A stretch of DNA of 64,000 nucleotides, from positions 62,001-126,000 of the forward strand of contig QIJE01000001.1 in assembly GCA_003232385.1 (NCBI GenBank), given 5' to 3'. Shown in pieces: positions 9,498 through 20,157 of the stretch. Origin of the DNA: a bacterium (GTDB taxonomy: Bacteria > SZUA-79 > Acidulodesulfobacterales > Acidulodesulfobacteraceae). The notes beneath the pieces are model-generated. The model ran no database searches, was not told the origin of the DNA, and saw only the letters and a list, made by a program, of their open reading frames with translations. How positions within the stretch are numbered: the first letter of the stretch is position 1; every line of letters starts with the position of its first letter. Position numbers and translations under genes: made by a program.

Positions 9498-9513
9498 AAA
9501 TAAGGGGACTATA

Positions 9514-11904
9514 ATGAAAATTACAGCGGTAGAATTTGAAGATTATCTTTCCGAAGATGAACTTAAAACAATTAACTTGTATTTCAATGCGGCAAATTAT
9601 CTGACTATAGGGCAAATTTATTTGTTTGATAATCCGCTGCTCAAGGAGCCGCTGAAACTTGAACATATAAAGCCCAGATTACTGGGGCACTGGGGCACAT
9701 CCCCCGGGCTCAATTTCATTTATGCACATTTAGATAGAATCATAAAGAAATATGATTTAAATTCTTTATTTATAGCAGGTCCCGGACACGGCGGACCTGC
9801 TATAATTGCAAATACCTACATTGAGGGAACCTATAGCGAACATTATCCCAATATTTCCGAGGACTACGATGGGCTGCGACTACTTTTCAAGCAATTTTCC
9901 ACCCCGGGCGGGGTTCCGAGTCATGTATCGCCGACAACCCCCGGTTCAATTCATGAAGGCGGAGAATTGGGATACGCTTTAAGCCATGCTTACGGAGCGG
10001 TATTAGACAATCCCGATTTAACCATATTCTGCGTAGTCGGAGATGGAGAAGCGGAAACCGGTCCAATGGCTACCTCATGGCATATAAATAAATTTTTAAA
10101 CCCTTCGACCGACGGTATTGTTGTTCCAATTCTTCACCTAAACGGTTATAAAATAAATAATCCAACGATATTTGCGCGTATAAGTGAGGAAGAATTAACC
10201 AATTTATTTAAGGGTTACGGATACTTGCCCTACATAGTGGAAGAAGAAGATGTAAATATCGCCCACGATAAAATGGCTTCAACGTTAGATAAGATTTCCG
10301 AACAAATTAATTCTATTAGAAACGAAGCGGCAAACGCAAATAAAAAAAACGGCAACGGCTTCAAAAGACCGCCATACCCCATGGTTATACTCAAAACCCC
10401 TAAGGGATGGACCTGCCCTAAGGAAATAGACGGGCTTAAGCTTGAGGGATACTGGCGTGCTCATCAGGTTCCGATTACGGATTTTAAGGAAAAACCTGAA
10501 CATATAAAAATACTGGAAAATTGGATGAAATCTTATGAACCCGATAAGCTATTCAATAAAAACGGTACGTTAATAAATTCCATAAAAGATTTCACGCCTA
10601 AAAAAGAAAAGAGAATGAGTGCAAACGTCAACACCGAAGGGGGGTCGTTATTAAAGAATTTAATTATTCCGAATTTTTCAGAATATGCGGAAGAAGTGAA
10701 AGAACCGGCGACGATTTACGGAAAGGCGACCACTACGTTGGGATATTATCTGCGCGATGTAGTTAAGAAAAATCCGAATAATTTTAGGATTTTTAGCCCG
10801 GATGAACATAACTCTAACCGGCTTAACGCCGTTTTTGAAGCAACCGACAGGCAGTGGTGGGGAGATATTTTTAATTACGACGACCATTTGGCCCATAAGG
10901 GAAGAGTTATAGAAATGCTTAGCGAACACACGTGCGAAGGCTTACTTGAAGGATATCTGCTGACCGGAAGACACGGGTTTTTTTCATGCTATGAAGCCTT
11001 TATTCACATAATAGACTCTATGTTTAACCAGCATGCAAAGTGGCTTAAAGAAGCGGATGAAGTGGAATGGAGAAGGCCGATACCCTCTTTAAATTATCTT
11101 TTAACGTCACACGTCTGGCGGCAGGACCATAACGGTTTTTCTCATCAGGACCCGGGCTTTATCAATCATGTAATAACAAAAAAACCTAAATATATAAGAG
11201 TTTACTTGCCATCCGACACAAACACTTTGCTTGTAGTAACGGATAAGTGCCTTAAGAGTAGAAACAGGGTAAATCTTATAATTGCCGGTAAACAGAAAGA
11301 ACTTCAGTGGTATGATATCGATTCTGCAATAAAAATCTGCGAAAGGGGAATCGGGATAATGGATTTTGCCAGCAGCGACAGGGGTGAAGAACCGGATGTA
11401 ATAATGGCATGCGCGGGGGATGTTCCGACATTGGAAATGCTTGCGGCGGTATCTATTTTAAAAAATCTCGTGCCGGAACTCAAAATACGGGTGATTAACG
11501 TAATAGACCTGATGACCTTGACACCGAAAGAGGAACACCCCGATGGATTATCCAAAAAAGAATTCGACACTTTTTTTACGGAAGATAAACCCATCATTTT
11601 TGCATTTCACGGATACCCGTGGCTGCTTCATAGGCTCTGCTATAGAAGAACAAACCACAAAAATCTTCATGTACGCGGTTACAAAGAAGAGGGGACCACT
11701 ACGACGCCGTTCGATATGGCGGTAAGGAACGATTTAGACAGGTTTCACCTCGTCATGGATACCGTAGACAGGATAGAATCTCTCAAGTATAAAGCAGCCT
11801 ACATAAAAAAAGAGATGGAAGGCAAATTAGTGGACCATAAGAGATATATATTGGAATATGACGACGATATGCCGGAGATAAAAAACTGGAAGTGGATCTC
11901 ATAA
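9514..11904 (+). CDS. xfp: Xylulose-5-phosphate/fructose-6-phosphate phosphoketolase
   Basis: 796 aa; [52 protein letters not shown]. Confidence 0.95.
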   Translation: MKITAVEFEDYLSEDELKTINLYFNAANYLTIGQIYLFDNPLLKEPLKLEHIKPRLLGHWGTSPGLNFIYAHLDRIIKKYDLNSLFIAGPGHGGPAIIANTYIEGTYSEHYPNISEDYDGLRLLFKQFSTPGGVPSHVSPTTPGSIHEGGELGYALSHAYGAVLDNPDLTIFCVVGDGEAETGPMATSWHINKFLNPSTDGIVVPILHLNGYKINNPTIFARISEEELTNLFKGYGYLPYIVEEEDVNIAHDKMASTLDKISEQINSIRNEAANANKKNGNGFKRPPYPMVILKTPKGWTCPKEIDGLKLEGYWRAHQVPITDFKEKPEHIKILENWMKSYEPDKLFNKNGTLINSIKDFTPKKEKRMSANVNTEGGSLLKNLIIPNFSEYAEEVKEPATIYGKATTTLGYYLRDVVKKNPNNFRIFSPDEHNSNRLNAVFEATDRQWWGDIFNYDDHLAHKGRVIEMLSEHTCEGLLEGYLLTGRHGFFSCYEAFIHIIDSMFNQHAKWLKEADEVEWRRPIPSLNYLLTSHVWRQDHNGFSHQDPGFINHVITKKPKYIRVYLPSDTNTLLVVTDKCLKSRNRVNLIIAGKQKELQWYDIDSAIKICERGIGIMDFASSDRGEEPDVIMACAGDVPTLEMLAAVSILKNLVPELKIRVINVIDLMTLTPKEEHPDGLSKKEFDTFFTEDKPIIFAFHGYPWLLHRLCYRRTNHKNLHVRGYKEEGTTTTPFDMAVRNDLDRFHLVMDTVDRIESLKYKAAYIKKEMEGKLVDHKRYILEYDDDMPEIKNWKWIS

Positions 11905-12462
11905 CACACGGTAAAACGATAAAATAGATTTACCGTGTGTTTTTTTCTTTATTAGTCGGTAACCGATATACTCTTCCGACAAAATCTCCCGCTTATCGTG
12001 CTGAACGATGATATTGTCGGCATAATGAAAATCGGCTCCGGAAACATTAGCCGTGATTTTCTCGATCGTTTTCTCGCAAAGACCGGAGTTATAAGGCGGG
12101 TCGATAAATACGTAATCAGGGTTATATTCTTTTAAAAACCCTTCGTCTAAGGCTCTTAAAACATCTTTTTTTATAATCTCAACCCTCTCAAGGATATCGA
12201 ATCGTTTAGATAGTTTCGTAATGATAGATATTAATTCCAGTGATTTTTCTACGAAAACGCAGGAAGCCGAACCCCTTGAAATAGCTTCGAATCCAATGTT
12301 TCCGGAGCCGGCGTATAAATCGCAAAAAATCCTGCCCTCTATATCTGCGCCGAGCATGTTAAATAAAACTCCCTTTAGAAAATCTGACGACGGCGCTACA
12401 TTCTTGATGTTATACACGTTTGGGATTTTCCTTCCCCTTAACGTTCCGCTTATAATACGCAT
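11899..12462 (-). CDS. rsmD: 16S rRNA (guanine(966)-N(2))-methyltransferase RsmD
   Basis: [39 protein letters not shown]. Confidence 0.93.
   Translation of the reverse strand: MRIISGTLRGRKIPNVYNIKNVAPSSDFLKGVLFNMLGADIEGRIFCDLYAGSGNIGFEAISRGSASCVFVEKSLELISIITKLSKRFDILERVEIIKKDVLRALDEGFLKEYNPDYVFIDPPYNSGLCEKTIEKITANVSGADFHYADNIIVQHDKREILSEEYIGYRLIKKKTHGKSILSFYRVL
11904..11946. terminator. Intrinsic terminator between xfp and rsmD
   Basis: ACACACGGTAAA...TTTACCGTGTGT followed by T6; 12-bp perfect stem. Confidence 0.85.
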
Positions 12463-12493
12463 TTGGTTATTGATCTAAAATCCGGAATTTATA

Positions 12494-13126
12494 TTATACA
12501 GCCGAGTCTTTTAACTTTTCCCTGTTCAATATAATAATATCTCTTTTCTCCACCTTTATAATTCCCTTAGACGCGAAATCCTTCAGCGTCCTTGAAACGA
12601 CCTCTCGAGCGGTTCCGGCTATATCGGCAATTATTTTTCGACTCAGCCTCTGCCCGTCGAAGAGAAGAAGTATGTTTGCAATTCGTTCCTGGGTATGTCT
12701 TAAAGAGAGATCCTCTATCCTACTTGTCAGGTATCTCAATTTTTCCGTAAAACTTTTTATTATATTCAAGGAGATCTCGGGATATTTATATATTAAACCG
12801 ATCGTATTCTCACGGGATAACAAATATAATTTTATGTCTGTAACGGCATCCGCCGAAGCCGGGCTCATATCGCTTGAAAACACCGTAACGTCGTTAAAAG
12901 AATCGCCCTCATAAATAAGTTTAAGGATCTGCTCTTTACCGTCTCTTGAAGACTTATAAACCTTTACTGTACCCGATGCTACAAAATATATCCCTTTCGA
13001 TATATCTCCTTCTATAAATATATTCTCCCCCGCCTTATATGCTTCCTCTCTAAAGCGAGACCTTACGTCATCTAAGACGCCGATATCCAAGGTTTTAAAG
13101 TATTCTAACGACTCAACATTTTTCAC
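12494..13126 (-). CDS. Crp/Fnr family transcriptional regulator (cysteine-free)
   Basis: cNMP-like domain plus HTH; recognition helix REVVSRTLKDF (FNR-like E-x2-SR); no Cys residues in the ORF. Confidence 0.9.
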   Translation of the reverse strand: MKNVESLEYFKTLDIGVLDDVRSRFREEAYKAGENIFIEGDISKGIYFVASGTVKVYKSSRDGKEQILKLIYEGDSFNDVTVFSSDMSPASADAVTDIKLYLLSRENTIGLIYKYPEISLNIIKSFTEKLRYLTSRIEDLSLRHTQERIANILLLFDGQRLSRKIIADIAGTAREVVSRTLKDFASKGIIKVEKRDIIILNREKLKDSAV

Positions 13127-13170
13127 GATTGTTTATTTTACGCAAATTAAAATTTATACGATATTATAAT

Positions 13171-13188
13171 CTTGAAAATATTTTCAAG
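13171..13188. promoter_or_regulatory. 18-bp perfect palindrome in divergent Crp/Fnr-FmdB intergenic region
   Basis: CTTGAAAATATTTTCAAG. Confidence 0.5.
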
Positions 13189-13242
13189 AAATATTAATTA
13201 TGTTATAATATCACAGTCAAACAATAAACTGTATATTATATT

Positions 13243-13554
13243 TTGGAGGTTCTTAAAATGCCTATAAGAGAGTATAAATGCAAAGAATGCGGTGATTACA
13301 CCGAAGTCATTCAGGGCATTAACGAAAAGCCGTTGGAAAACTGTTCTAAATGCGGTGGAAAGTTAGAAAAACTTATTTCAAACTCAAGCTTTGTATTGAA
13401 GGGTACCGGATGGTATAAAACCGACTATGGCAGTTCAAAAAAATCTGCATCAGATGATCAAGCTAAGAAGCCTGCCGACAAAAGCACTGCAACGGCAACC
13501 CCGGCTTCCGGATGCTCATGCGCTAACGGAACCGGAACACCATCTAAACACTAA
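13243..13554 (+). CDS. FmdB-type zinc ribbon protein
   Basis: [12 protein letters not shown]...[29 protein letters not shown]. The start is probably the internal ATG at 13258 (MPIREYKC). Confidence 0.9.
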   Translation: MEVLKMPIREYKCKECGDYTEVIQGINEKPLENCSKCGGKLEKLISNSSFVLKGTGWYKTDYGSSKKSASDDQAKKPADKSTATATPASGCSCANGTGTPSKH

Positions 13555-13591
13555 TTAACGATGCAATCGTCAATATCGATATTTAATAGGT

Positions 13592-14119
13592 ATGATATAT
13601 GCTTTTGAATTTAAAACAAAAACTTTAAGCTTAGATATAACCGTTTCCGATAAATACGTTGAAGAAATAAGGATAAAAAACTCGGATAGCAAGCCGTTTA
13701 ATTATAAGGACGATATTCGATTACTATCCGAAAATGATTGCAGCCGTTTGCGTCATTTGTCTAACCTAATAAACCTTTTAGATAATTATTTCTCTCGCAA
13801 GAGTACCGATTTTTGTGAAATACCGGTAAATTTTGCACCATATTCATATTTCTCCGAAGGGATACTTAAGACCCTTCGGAATGTTAAATATGGTACAACT
13901 ATGTCTTACAAAGAACTTGCTCGTACGGCGGGGTATGACGAAAGATACTCCAGAGCCTGCGCAACTGCTTTATCTATAAATAAAACACCCATTATTATAC
14001 CGTGCCATAGAATAATCTATTCCGACGGCAAACCGGGCGGCTATTCAAGCGGTGGCGGCATCAGCTTAAAAATCAGACTACTTGCCATAGAGCAAAATAC
14101 CAATCAACTTATAGCGTAA
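13592..14119 (+). CDS. ogt: Methylated-DNA--protein-cysteine methyltransferase
   Basis: IPCHRII active-site motif, YGTTMSYKELA, GYSSGGGISLKIRLLAIE. Confidence 0.9.
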   Translation: MIYAFEFKTKTLSLDITVSDKYVEEIRIKNSDSKPFNYKDDIRLLSENDCSRLRHLSNLINLLDNYFSRKSTDFCEIPVNFAPYSYFSEGILKTLRNVKYGTTMSYKELARTAGYDERYSRACATALSINKTPIIIPCHRIIYSDGKPGGYSSGGGISLKIRLLAIEQNTNQLIA

Positions 14120-14511
14120 AGTCCTTCTTCCGCCGTTCTTATCCTAAGGGCAAGCTTTACCGGCAACACGAATATCTTACCGTCTCCGTAATGACCGGTC
14201 TGATTGACTTCCGTTATAATTTTTACTACTTTATCGGCATCGCCCTCCTTTATTACCAACGACAACATTCTCTTAGGCAAAAAACTATAATCGTTATCGG
14301 CAATGTCTATTTTGCTGTTAATCATATCCAATCCGGGATCAAGCTCGTTTGCAAGCCCCCCGCTACCCTTTTGCCTTCCTCTGCCGTGAACAGAATAAAA
14401 AGTTACCTGATTAAAACCTCCTTTATCTAATGCATCTTTTGTATCCTGAATTTTATGCCTTCTTATTATAGCGATAATATCTACGATATTTTCTTCAAAT
14501 TTTGATTCCAT
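14104..14511 (-). CDS. nifI2: P-II family nitrogenase regulator NifI2-like
   Basis: PII fold pattern, GRGRQKGSGGLANELDPGLD T-loop, TGHYGDGKIFVLPV; last gene of the nif operon. Confidence 0.85.
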   Translation of the reverse strand: MESKFEENIVDIIAIIRRHKIQDTKDALDKGGFNQVTFYSVHGRGRQKGSGGLANELDPGLDMINSKIDIADNDYSFLPKRMLSLVIKEGDADKVVKIITEVNQTGHYGDGKIFVLPVKLALRIRTAEEGLYAIS

Positions 14512-14547
14512 AAAATCCCCATAGTATAAATTAAATAAAATACCGTA

Positions 14548-14865
14548 TTACAGACCCTCTGCGCCCGTCCTCACGGTATATGTCTTCGAAACCGGCATCA
14601 CGAATATCTTGCCGTCTCCTATGTTCCCCGTAACGGCATTTTCCTGAATGATATCACAAACCTTATTTGCATCTTCCTTTTTTACGACAACCATAAGCTC
14701 TAACTTAGGCAGTTCATCATAAACTACTTCCCCTACTTTAATCCCTTTTTGCTTGCCCCTTCCGAAAACGTGCATCTTCGTAACCGAAACAAATCCGTTT
14801 TCTTCAAGTGCTTTAAGGACATCCTTTTCTTTCTCCGGTCTAATTATAGCCCTTACCATTTCCAT
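14548..14865 (-). CDS. nifI1: P-II family nitrogenase regulator NifI1-like
   Basis: MEMVRAIIRPEKEKDVLKAL, GRGKQKGIKVGEVVYDELPK (NifI1-type T-loop, no YRGAEY), GNIGDGKIFVMPV. Confidence 0.88.
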   Translation of the reverse strand: MEMVRAIIRPEKEKDVLKALEENGFVSVTKMHVFGRGKQKGIKVGEVVYDELPKLELMVVVKKEDANKVCDIIQENAVTGNIGDGKIFVMPVSKTYTVRTGAEGL

Positions 14866-14905
14866 ACGCCGTCTCCTTTTTTTATTATGTTTTTATATAA
14901 CTTAT

Positions 14906-15514
14906 TTACTCAGAACTTGTCAGAATAATAGCTCTTGCAATATCCCCCAACGGCCGCCCGCTGTTCATGCTTAATCTTTGCAATCTGCCGTGGGCTTCCC
15001 TTTCGGTTATACTTTCTTTTTCCATCAGCATATTTTTTGCTTTATCGATTAGCTTCCTATCCTCGATATATTGCTTTAAGGTTTCATTCTCCTTTTTTAT
15101 ATCCTGCAACCTTTTAAAATTTTCTATGGCAATTATTGTTTGGGCTAAAATTTCACTCTTCCTTGCCGGTTTTATAATATAAGAAAATGCGCCGGAACCC
15201 TTTAACTCTTCCATATACTTGTCGTAATCCTCTATATCCCCGACTCCGGCGGTTAAGAAAATAACCGGCACCGGATTTTTCTCCATAATCTTTTTGCAGG
15301 CGGTAATCCCGTTCATAGACGGCATCTTTATATCCATAAAGATAATATCCGGTTTAAACTCTTCCGCAGCCATGACCCCGGATGCGCCGTTATCCGCTTC
15401 GTATATCTTAGTCGTAATGGAATTCAAAATAACCCCAAGTTCCTTTCTTCTTTCCTTGTAATCATCTACGACCAAGACTTTTATATTCAAATTTAAACCC
15501 TTCTCGTCTTTCAT
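14906..15514 (-). CDS. Response regulator with REC and ANTAR (RNA-binding antiterminator) domains
   Basis: REC: VLVVDDYKERR, IIFMDIKMP, FLTAG, IIKPA. ANTAR: RKLIDKAKNMLMEKESITEREAHGRLQRLSMNSGRPLGDIARAII. Confidence 0.92.
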   Translation of the reverse strand: MKDEKGLNLNIKVLVVDDYKERRKELGVILNSITTKIYEADNGASGVMAAEEFKPDIIFMDIKMPSMNGITACKKIMEKNPVPVIFLTAGVGDIEDYDKYMEELKGSGAFSYIIKPARKSEILAQTIIAIENFKRLQDIKKENETLKQYIEDRKLIDKAKNMLMEKESITEREAHGRLQRLSMNSGRPLGDIARAIILTSSE

Positions 15515-15556
15515 AATTTATAAATTAGCAAAGTTTGTGCCAATCTTCCATAAAGT

Positions 15557-15946
15557 TTAAACCGAGCGTCCGGCGGCTGCATTTTCTTTAATAATAATCT
15601 TTTTTAACCAGGGCGGAGGGTTCTTAGATAAGACCGCCTTAAGACTCTCCATAACACCTTCTATCGTATCACCGGGTTTGGATCTAATCGGATGAATACC
15701 TGATTTTACTACCCGCGCAGCCGCAACACCGCCGATGTTCCCCACAAAAATAATCTTTAAATCCTTTAAGGCATCTATTTTTTTATCTATCTTATTGAAC
15801 TCTTCCTCCTCGTCGTCTTCTTCAAAACACCTATTCTCTAAAAAATTGAAACCGTCAAAATTTATTTCGTATATTGCGAAATTTTTAGCCCATCCGAAAT
15901 GGTCATTGATTAAAATATTATCAGTCGTGGCAAAACCCACTCTCAT
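15557..15946 (-). CDS. nifX: NifX/NafY-like dinitrogenase iron-molybdenum cofactor-binding family protein
   Basis: MRVGFATTDNILINDHFGWAKNFAIYEI, GNIGGVAAARVVKSGIHPIRSKPG; position after nifN. Confidence 0.82.
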   Translation of the reverse strand: MRVGFATTDNILINDHFGWAKNFAIYEINFDGFNFLENRCFEEDDEEEEFNKIDKKIDALKDLKIIFVGNIGGVAAARVVKSGIHPIRSKPGDTIEGVMESLKAVLSKNPPPWLKKIIIKENAAAGRSV

Positions 15947-16005
15947 TTTTTCCTCGCCTCCTTAAAACAGTTTAAATTGATGGATTTATATCGCTAAAAT
16001 ATGAA

Positions 16006-17289
16006 TCATTCTTCATTAAGCAAATTTGCACTTTCGACAACAAGGTTGGCGGCTCCCCTGTAAAGTATATAATGCTTAAGATTGTGCCCTATTTCGTCTA
16101 TTATAGGAAGACCCGCCCTAAGCAAAGGTATGTCTAATTTTTTGGCATAAAATTTTGCATTCGTATTAGAAACGATGAGATTAATTTTCCCGAAAGCACC
16201 CAATAAGTCCAAATCGCCCTTATAGAAATTAGAAAACCTCAATTTGACGTCATCGTCATACTTTGTGGATATTCCTATTTTTAGATTCGCACCTATTTCG
16301 GAATAAATCGTCGAAAAAGAATCCAAAAGATCTATGCCGAGCGCCACCGCTATGTCCTTTCCCGAAAAATAAAAATGTGCATCCAAATATACGTCCATAA
16401 GCTGTTTTCTCTGTTTTTTATATTTTTCCGGGATTTCTTTATCCGTCAAATTTGATAAAAAACGAAAGAATTTATCGCTGTTCTCAATACCGCATATATT
16501 CGGAAAATAATATGTTTTTAAGCCTGTCGTCTCTTCGATAATACCCTCGATACTTTTTAAGCTCAAACCTATTACTATATTAAATTCACTACGGCCGATA
16601 TCCTCGGCATCTTCAACGCTAAGCCCGCCGCCGGTGGTTTGCAGGTAGCCTCCTTCATCGAGGTGACCGTCCAGCGACAAACCTAAATCCGGTATCATAA
16701 TAGGTTTTAGGTTAAAATAGTCCAATACCTCTCTTAATTCCAAAAAATCCTGAGGGGTAAAAAACGGCGGGCAAAATACATTTACGCTTTTTATTTTTTT
16801 AGATTTATATTTTTTTGATTTTTTAAGCGAAAATTCCTTCAACAATGCCGACATTGCTTGCACATAACCGTCTTCAAACCCACCCTTATAATCCGGGGTA
16901 CCGGCATAAATCACACTTGGAAACGTTGATGCCTGTTTTTCTTTAAAATCGCTGATTATGCTTTCAATGTCCTCGCCGTTAGTCTCAGTGAGACCCGATG
17001 ACGTAACGCCTATAAAATCCGGCTTCATTTTTTCATAGACATTATTGATTCCGGATATCAAAAAATCATCGCCGCCGAGAATCGCTCCGGATTCATTTAG
17101 CGCCGTCGTAACTATAGGAATATTCTCACGAAAATGCTTCGTCAGCGTTACCTTATCAAAGCTTGCACAGCCCACGGCACCGTGCATAAGGACTACGGCA
17201 TTTTCTAATCCCAAAAAGAAGATTGCGGCGCCCAGAGACTGACTTGCGTTTAGTGGGTTAATTTCAATATTTTTTATCGGATTCATCAT
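16006..17289 (-). CDS. nifN: Nitrogenase iron-molybdenum cofactor biosynthesis protein NifN
   Basis: NPLNASQSLGAAIFFLGLENAVVLMHGAVGCASFDKVTLTKHFRENIPI; follows nifE. Confidence 0.93.
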   Translation of the reverse strand: MMNPIKNIEINPLNASQSLGAAIFFLGLENAVVLMHGAVGCASFDKVTLTKHFRENIPIVTTALNESGAILGGDDFLISGINNVYEKMKPDFIGVTSSGLTETNGEDIESIISDFKEKQASTFPSVIYAGTPDYKGGFEDGYVQAMSALLKEFSLKKSKKYKSKKIKSVNVFCPPFFTPQDFLELREVLDYFNLKPIMIPDLGLSLDGHLDEGGYLQTTGGGLSVEDAEDIGRSEFNIVIGLSLKSIEGIIEETTGLKTYYFPNICGIENSDKFFRFLSNLTDKEIPEKYKKQRKQLMDVYLDAHFYFSGKDIAVALGIDLLDSFSTIYSEIGANLKIGISTKYDDDVKLRFSNFYKGDLDLLGAFGKINLIVSNTNAKFYAKKLDIPLLRAGLPIIDEIGHNLKHYILYRGAANLVVESANLLNEE

Positions 17290-17293
17290 AATT

Positions 17294-18661
17294 TTATAAA
17301 TTTATGTTTGTTTTTCTCAATAACTTAAATAAAGGATTTTTAATCTCAAAATAAATCCTCTTAGCCAAAAACTCCATACCCTCATATGACGTGTAAGGAT
17401 TTAACCTTTCCTGATTTACGTCTAAAAACGGAATAAGAGACTTTATTGCGGTATATTGATTTCTTCCGCCGGCAAGCATGATGTCCGCTTCATTTTCTCT
17501 CGCTATTTTAATGAGGTTTATCGGATTTCCGTTATCAAGCATTATTATATTTCCGTTTTCATCAAATTCTTTTATTCTTAATTTATCCTCGTCCGTACTC
17601 TTTTTTACTCCGGTAGCGATTACCCTTAATCCCAAGTCGTTTAATGCAGATATCAATGACCAGCTTTTTACACCGCCGGTATAGAGAAGAACCTTCTTAC
17701 CGGCCAAAAATCTTTTATATTCGTAAATATTTTCTTCGGTATTTTTCGTTCTCACTTTTACATATTTTTTCGCATTTGCTATCAGTTCATGGTCCCCGAT
17801 AGAATTTACTATATCCATAATAGATTTATTAGTAGAAGACATACCGAAAAAGGACCCTTCTATATAGGGAATCCCAAATTTTTCTTTCATTTTTCTTGCC
17901 AGATACACTAACGCTTTGGAACATACTACGACATTGAGCCCTGCCTTATGCGAATACATTATTTCTCCTATTGTAGAATCCCCCGTAATAGTAGAAAGAA
18001 CGTTCACTCCGACTGATTTTAGAGCTTTTTTTATCAAAAAAAGCTCTCCCCTTATGTTATACTCGCCGATTAGATTTACGTTATAATTGGATAGCAGATC
18101 TATATCGTCGGGTTCGCTCTCTCCGATAATATGGGTGAATAAAGCGTCTCCCGCAATTTTATTTCCAAGATTCTTATTTCCGGAAAACCCCTGCGAAAGA
18201 ATCGGAACTACCGGAATTTCAAGTCTTTCCGTTAACTCCTTTGAAACTCCTTCAATATCCTCACCCGTCAAAGCAGGTACGCATGTATTGTAAATAAAGA
18301 TACCTTTTGGCTTAAATCTATCATAAGCATAAATTATTCCCTGCTTTAATTTACCTTCCGAACCGAATATAAGATCGTTTTCATTTATTGCCGTAGTAAA
18401 ACCGTACATGTAATAATCTTCGCTTTTATCCGCAACGGAAGTCCTCTGGCTATAACTGTTGCCGAGGCAGTTTATCGGTGCGTGAACCACATTTAAGGCA
18501 TCTTTAATAGGGCTTAAAACTATATACGCGCCGTCAAGAGCGCATCCTCCCGTGGAAGAACCGGGTACTGCAGTTTTACAAGCCTTTTTATCCTTTGCGA
18601 CGTTGTTATGTTCGCAAGTAGGTTCGTCAAAATATTCTTCTTTTGCTATTATTGCACCCAT
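17294..18661 (-). CDS. nifE: Nitrogenase iron-molybdenum cofactor biosynthesis protein NifE
   Basis: GCALDGAYIVLSPIKDALNVVHAPINCLGNSY...SQRTSV; LLYTGGVKSWSLISALNDLG. Confidence 0.94.
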   Translation of the reverse strand: MGAIIAKEEYFDEPTCEHNNVAKDKKACKTAVPGSSTGGCALDGAYIVLSPIKDALNVVHAPINCLGNSYSQRTSVADKSEDYYMYGFTTAINENDLIFGSEGKLKQGIIYAYDRFKPKGIFIYNTCVPALTGEDIEGVSKELTERLEIPVVPILSQGFSGNKNLGNKIAGDALFTHIIGESEPDDIDLLSNYNVNLIGEYNIRGELFLIKKALKSVGVNVLSTITGDSTIGEIMYSHKAGLNVVVCSKALVYLARKMKEKFGIPYIEGSFFGMSSTNKSIMDIVNSIGDHELIANAKKYVKVRTKNTEENIYEYKRFLAGKKVLLYTGGVKSWSLISALNDLGLRVIATGVKKSTDEDKLRIKEFDENGNIIMLDNGNPINLIKIARENEADIMLAGGRNQYTAIKSLIPFLDVNQERLNPYTSYEGMEFLAKRIYFEIKNPLFKLLRKTNINL

Positions 18662-18698
18662 TTGCTTTATCTCCTTATTATCCGTCCTTTATTATGCT

Positions 18699-20126
18699 TT
18701 ATCTCATAAGCTCAAAATGGGCATCATCGCTTTCGTCATCGAGAATATCCATAAATTTATTAACGATCCACGTCGTTAAATTAATTACTCCGCTATATCC
18801 GTATAGGGGGTACCTATGGATATTTACCCTATCGAATATCGGATAGCCTATTCTAATATGGGGAATTTTAGCATCCCTTGCCGCAAATTTACCATGAGAC
18901 GGCCCCATAAGCATATCTACCGGTCCCGTCATAATTAGAGACCTTAAATGCCATAAATCTTTATTTATATAAACCTCGCCCTCTCCTTCCGAATACGAGG
19001 CGAATAAATCCTCTATTTCTTTTTTAAATTCCTCCGTGCCGTTGGAGCACAACACATATTTGGGAATTCCACCCATCTCTAAAAGATAGCTTGTTAAGCC
19101 TACGAGCATGTCGGGATCGCCGAATATAGCAAATTTTTTCCCGTGTATATATTGCTGTGCATCGGTCATGGAGTCTATTGCCCTTCCCCTTTCATCCTCA
19201 ATCTCTCCCGGGATCTCCTTCCCTGAAAGCTCAGAAACCGCCATAAGAAATTCATCGGTATAATTTATTCCTATGGGGCTCTTGACGATTCTAACCTCAT
19301 GATTAAATTTCTTAGATAATGTTGCCGCCGTCTTTTTTGCCGAGAATCTTTGAAGCACTATAGTAGCCCTGTTGTTCATGCATTTTTTGACGTCTTCAAG
19401 TTTCGTAGCCCCTTTAGGATAAAGTTTATACTCACCGTTTAACGGATAATCCAACGTATTGGAATAATCGGCCAAAACAAGATAGCTTGCCCCGAATATT
19501 TTTAAGATCCTCTTAATCTCGTTGATATTACCGGTAGTCGTATCAAAACCGGGGATTATATTTATAGTATCCGACTTATTTTCGTTTGCGTCGGATTTTT
19601 TACACAGGGTTTCTATTATTGCGTTAAGCATGCTGTCATAGCCCTCAAGGTGGGAGCCTGCAAAGCTCGGCGTATTCGCATACGGAGCTAATATATCTTC
19701 GGGTAAATATCCCTTCTCCCTTGCTCCGCCTACTATCGAACCCAAATCGTCCCCAATGACCTCAGTCATGCATGTAGTCGATATAGCAAGCATTTTAGGC
19801 TTATATAAAGTCAATGCATTTTTAAAACCCTCAAATGCATTTGCTTGCCCGCCGAAAACCGCTCCGTCCTCCGTCAAAGACGTACAGACCGCCGCGAGCG
19901 GCTCCCTAAAATGACGGGATAAATTATTCCTGTAATATGCGACACATCCGTGCGAACCATGAACGAACGGCATCGTATTTTCAAAGCCGGCTGCGCAAAG
20001 TACTGCCCCAAGCGGCTGACATGCCCTTGCAGGATTTATTACGATAGCCTTTCTGTTAAAGTTTTTTTCCTTATACTCTTCCGTATTCATCCAATCTTTT
20101 ATCTTCTTTACTTCTTCTTTTTCCAT
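18699..20126 (-). CDS. nifK: Nitrogenase molybdenum-iron protein beta chain
   Basis: INPARACQPLGAVLCAAGFENTMPFVHGSHGCVAYYRNNLSRHFREP; GPSHGK; RIGYPIFDRVNIHRYPLYGYSG. Confidence 0.97.
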   Translation of the reverse strand: MEKEEVKKIKDWMNTEEYKEKNFNRKAIVINPARACQPLGAVLCAAGFENTMPFVHGSHGCVAYYRNNLSRHFREPLAAVCTSLTEDGAVFGGQANAFEGFKNALTLYKPKMLAISTTCMTEVIGDDLGSIVGGAREKGYLPEDILAPYANTPSFAGSHLEGYDSMLNAIIETLCKKSDANENKSDTINIIPGFDTTTGNINEIKRILKIFGASYLVLADYSNTLDYPLNGEYKLYPKGATKLEDVKKCMNNRATIVLQRFSAKKTAATLSKKFNHEVRIVKSPIGINYTDEFLMAVSELSGKEIPGEIEDERGRAIDSMTDAQQYIHGKKFAIFGDPDMLVGLTSYLLEMGGIPKYVLCSNGTEEFKKEIEDLFASYSEGEGEVYINKDLWHLRSLIMTGPVDMLMGPSHGKFAARDAKIPHIRIGYPIFDRVNIHRYPLYGYSGVINLTTWIVNKFMDILDDESDDAHFELMR

Positions 20127-20157
20127 AGTCGAACCTCCGATATATTTTTAATGTTTC

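Noticed and set aside
14104-14865. The two PII genes as ordinary glnB/glnK
   Set aside because: The T-loops lack YRGAEY and match NifI1/NifI2-like patterns, and there is no amtB or glnA next to them.
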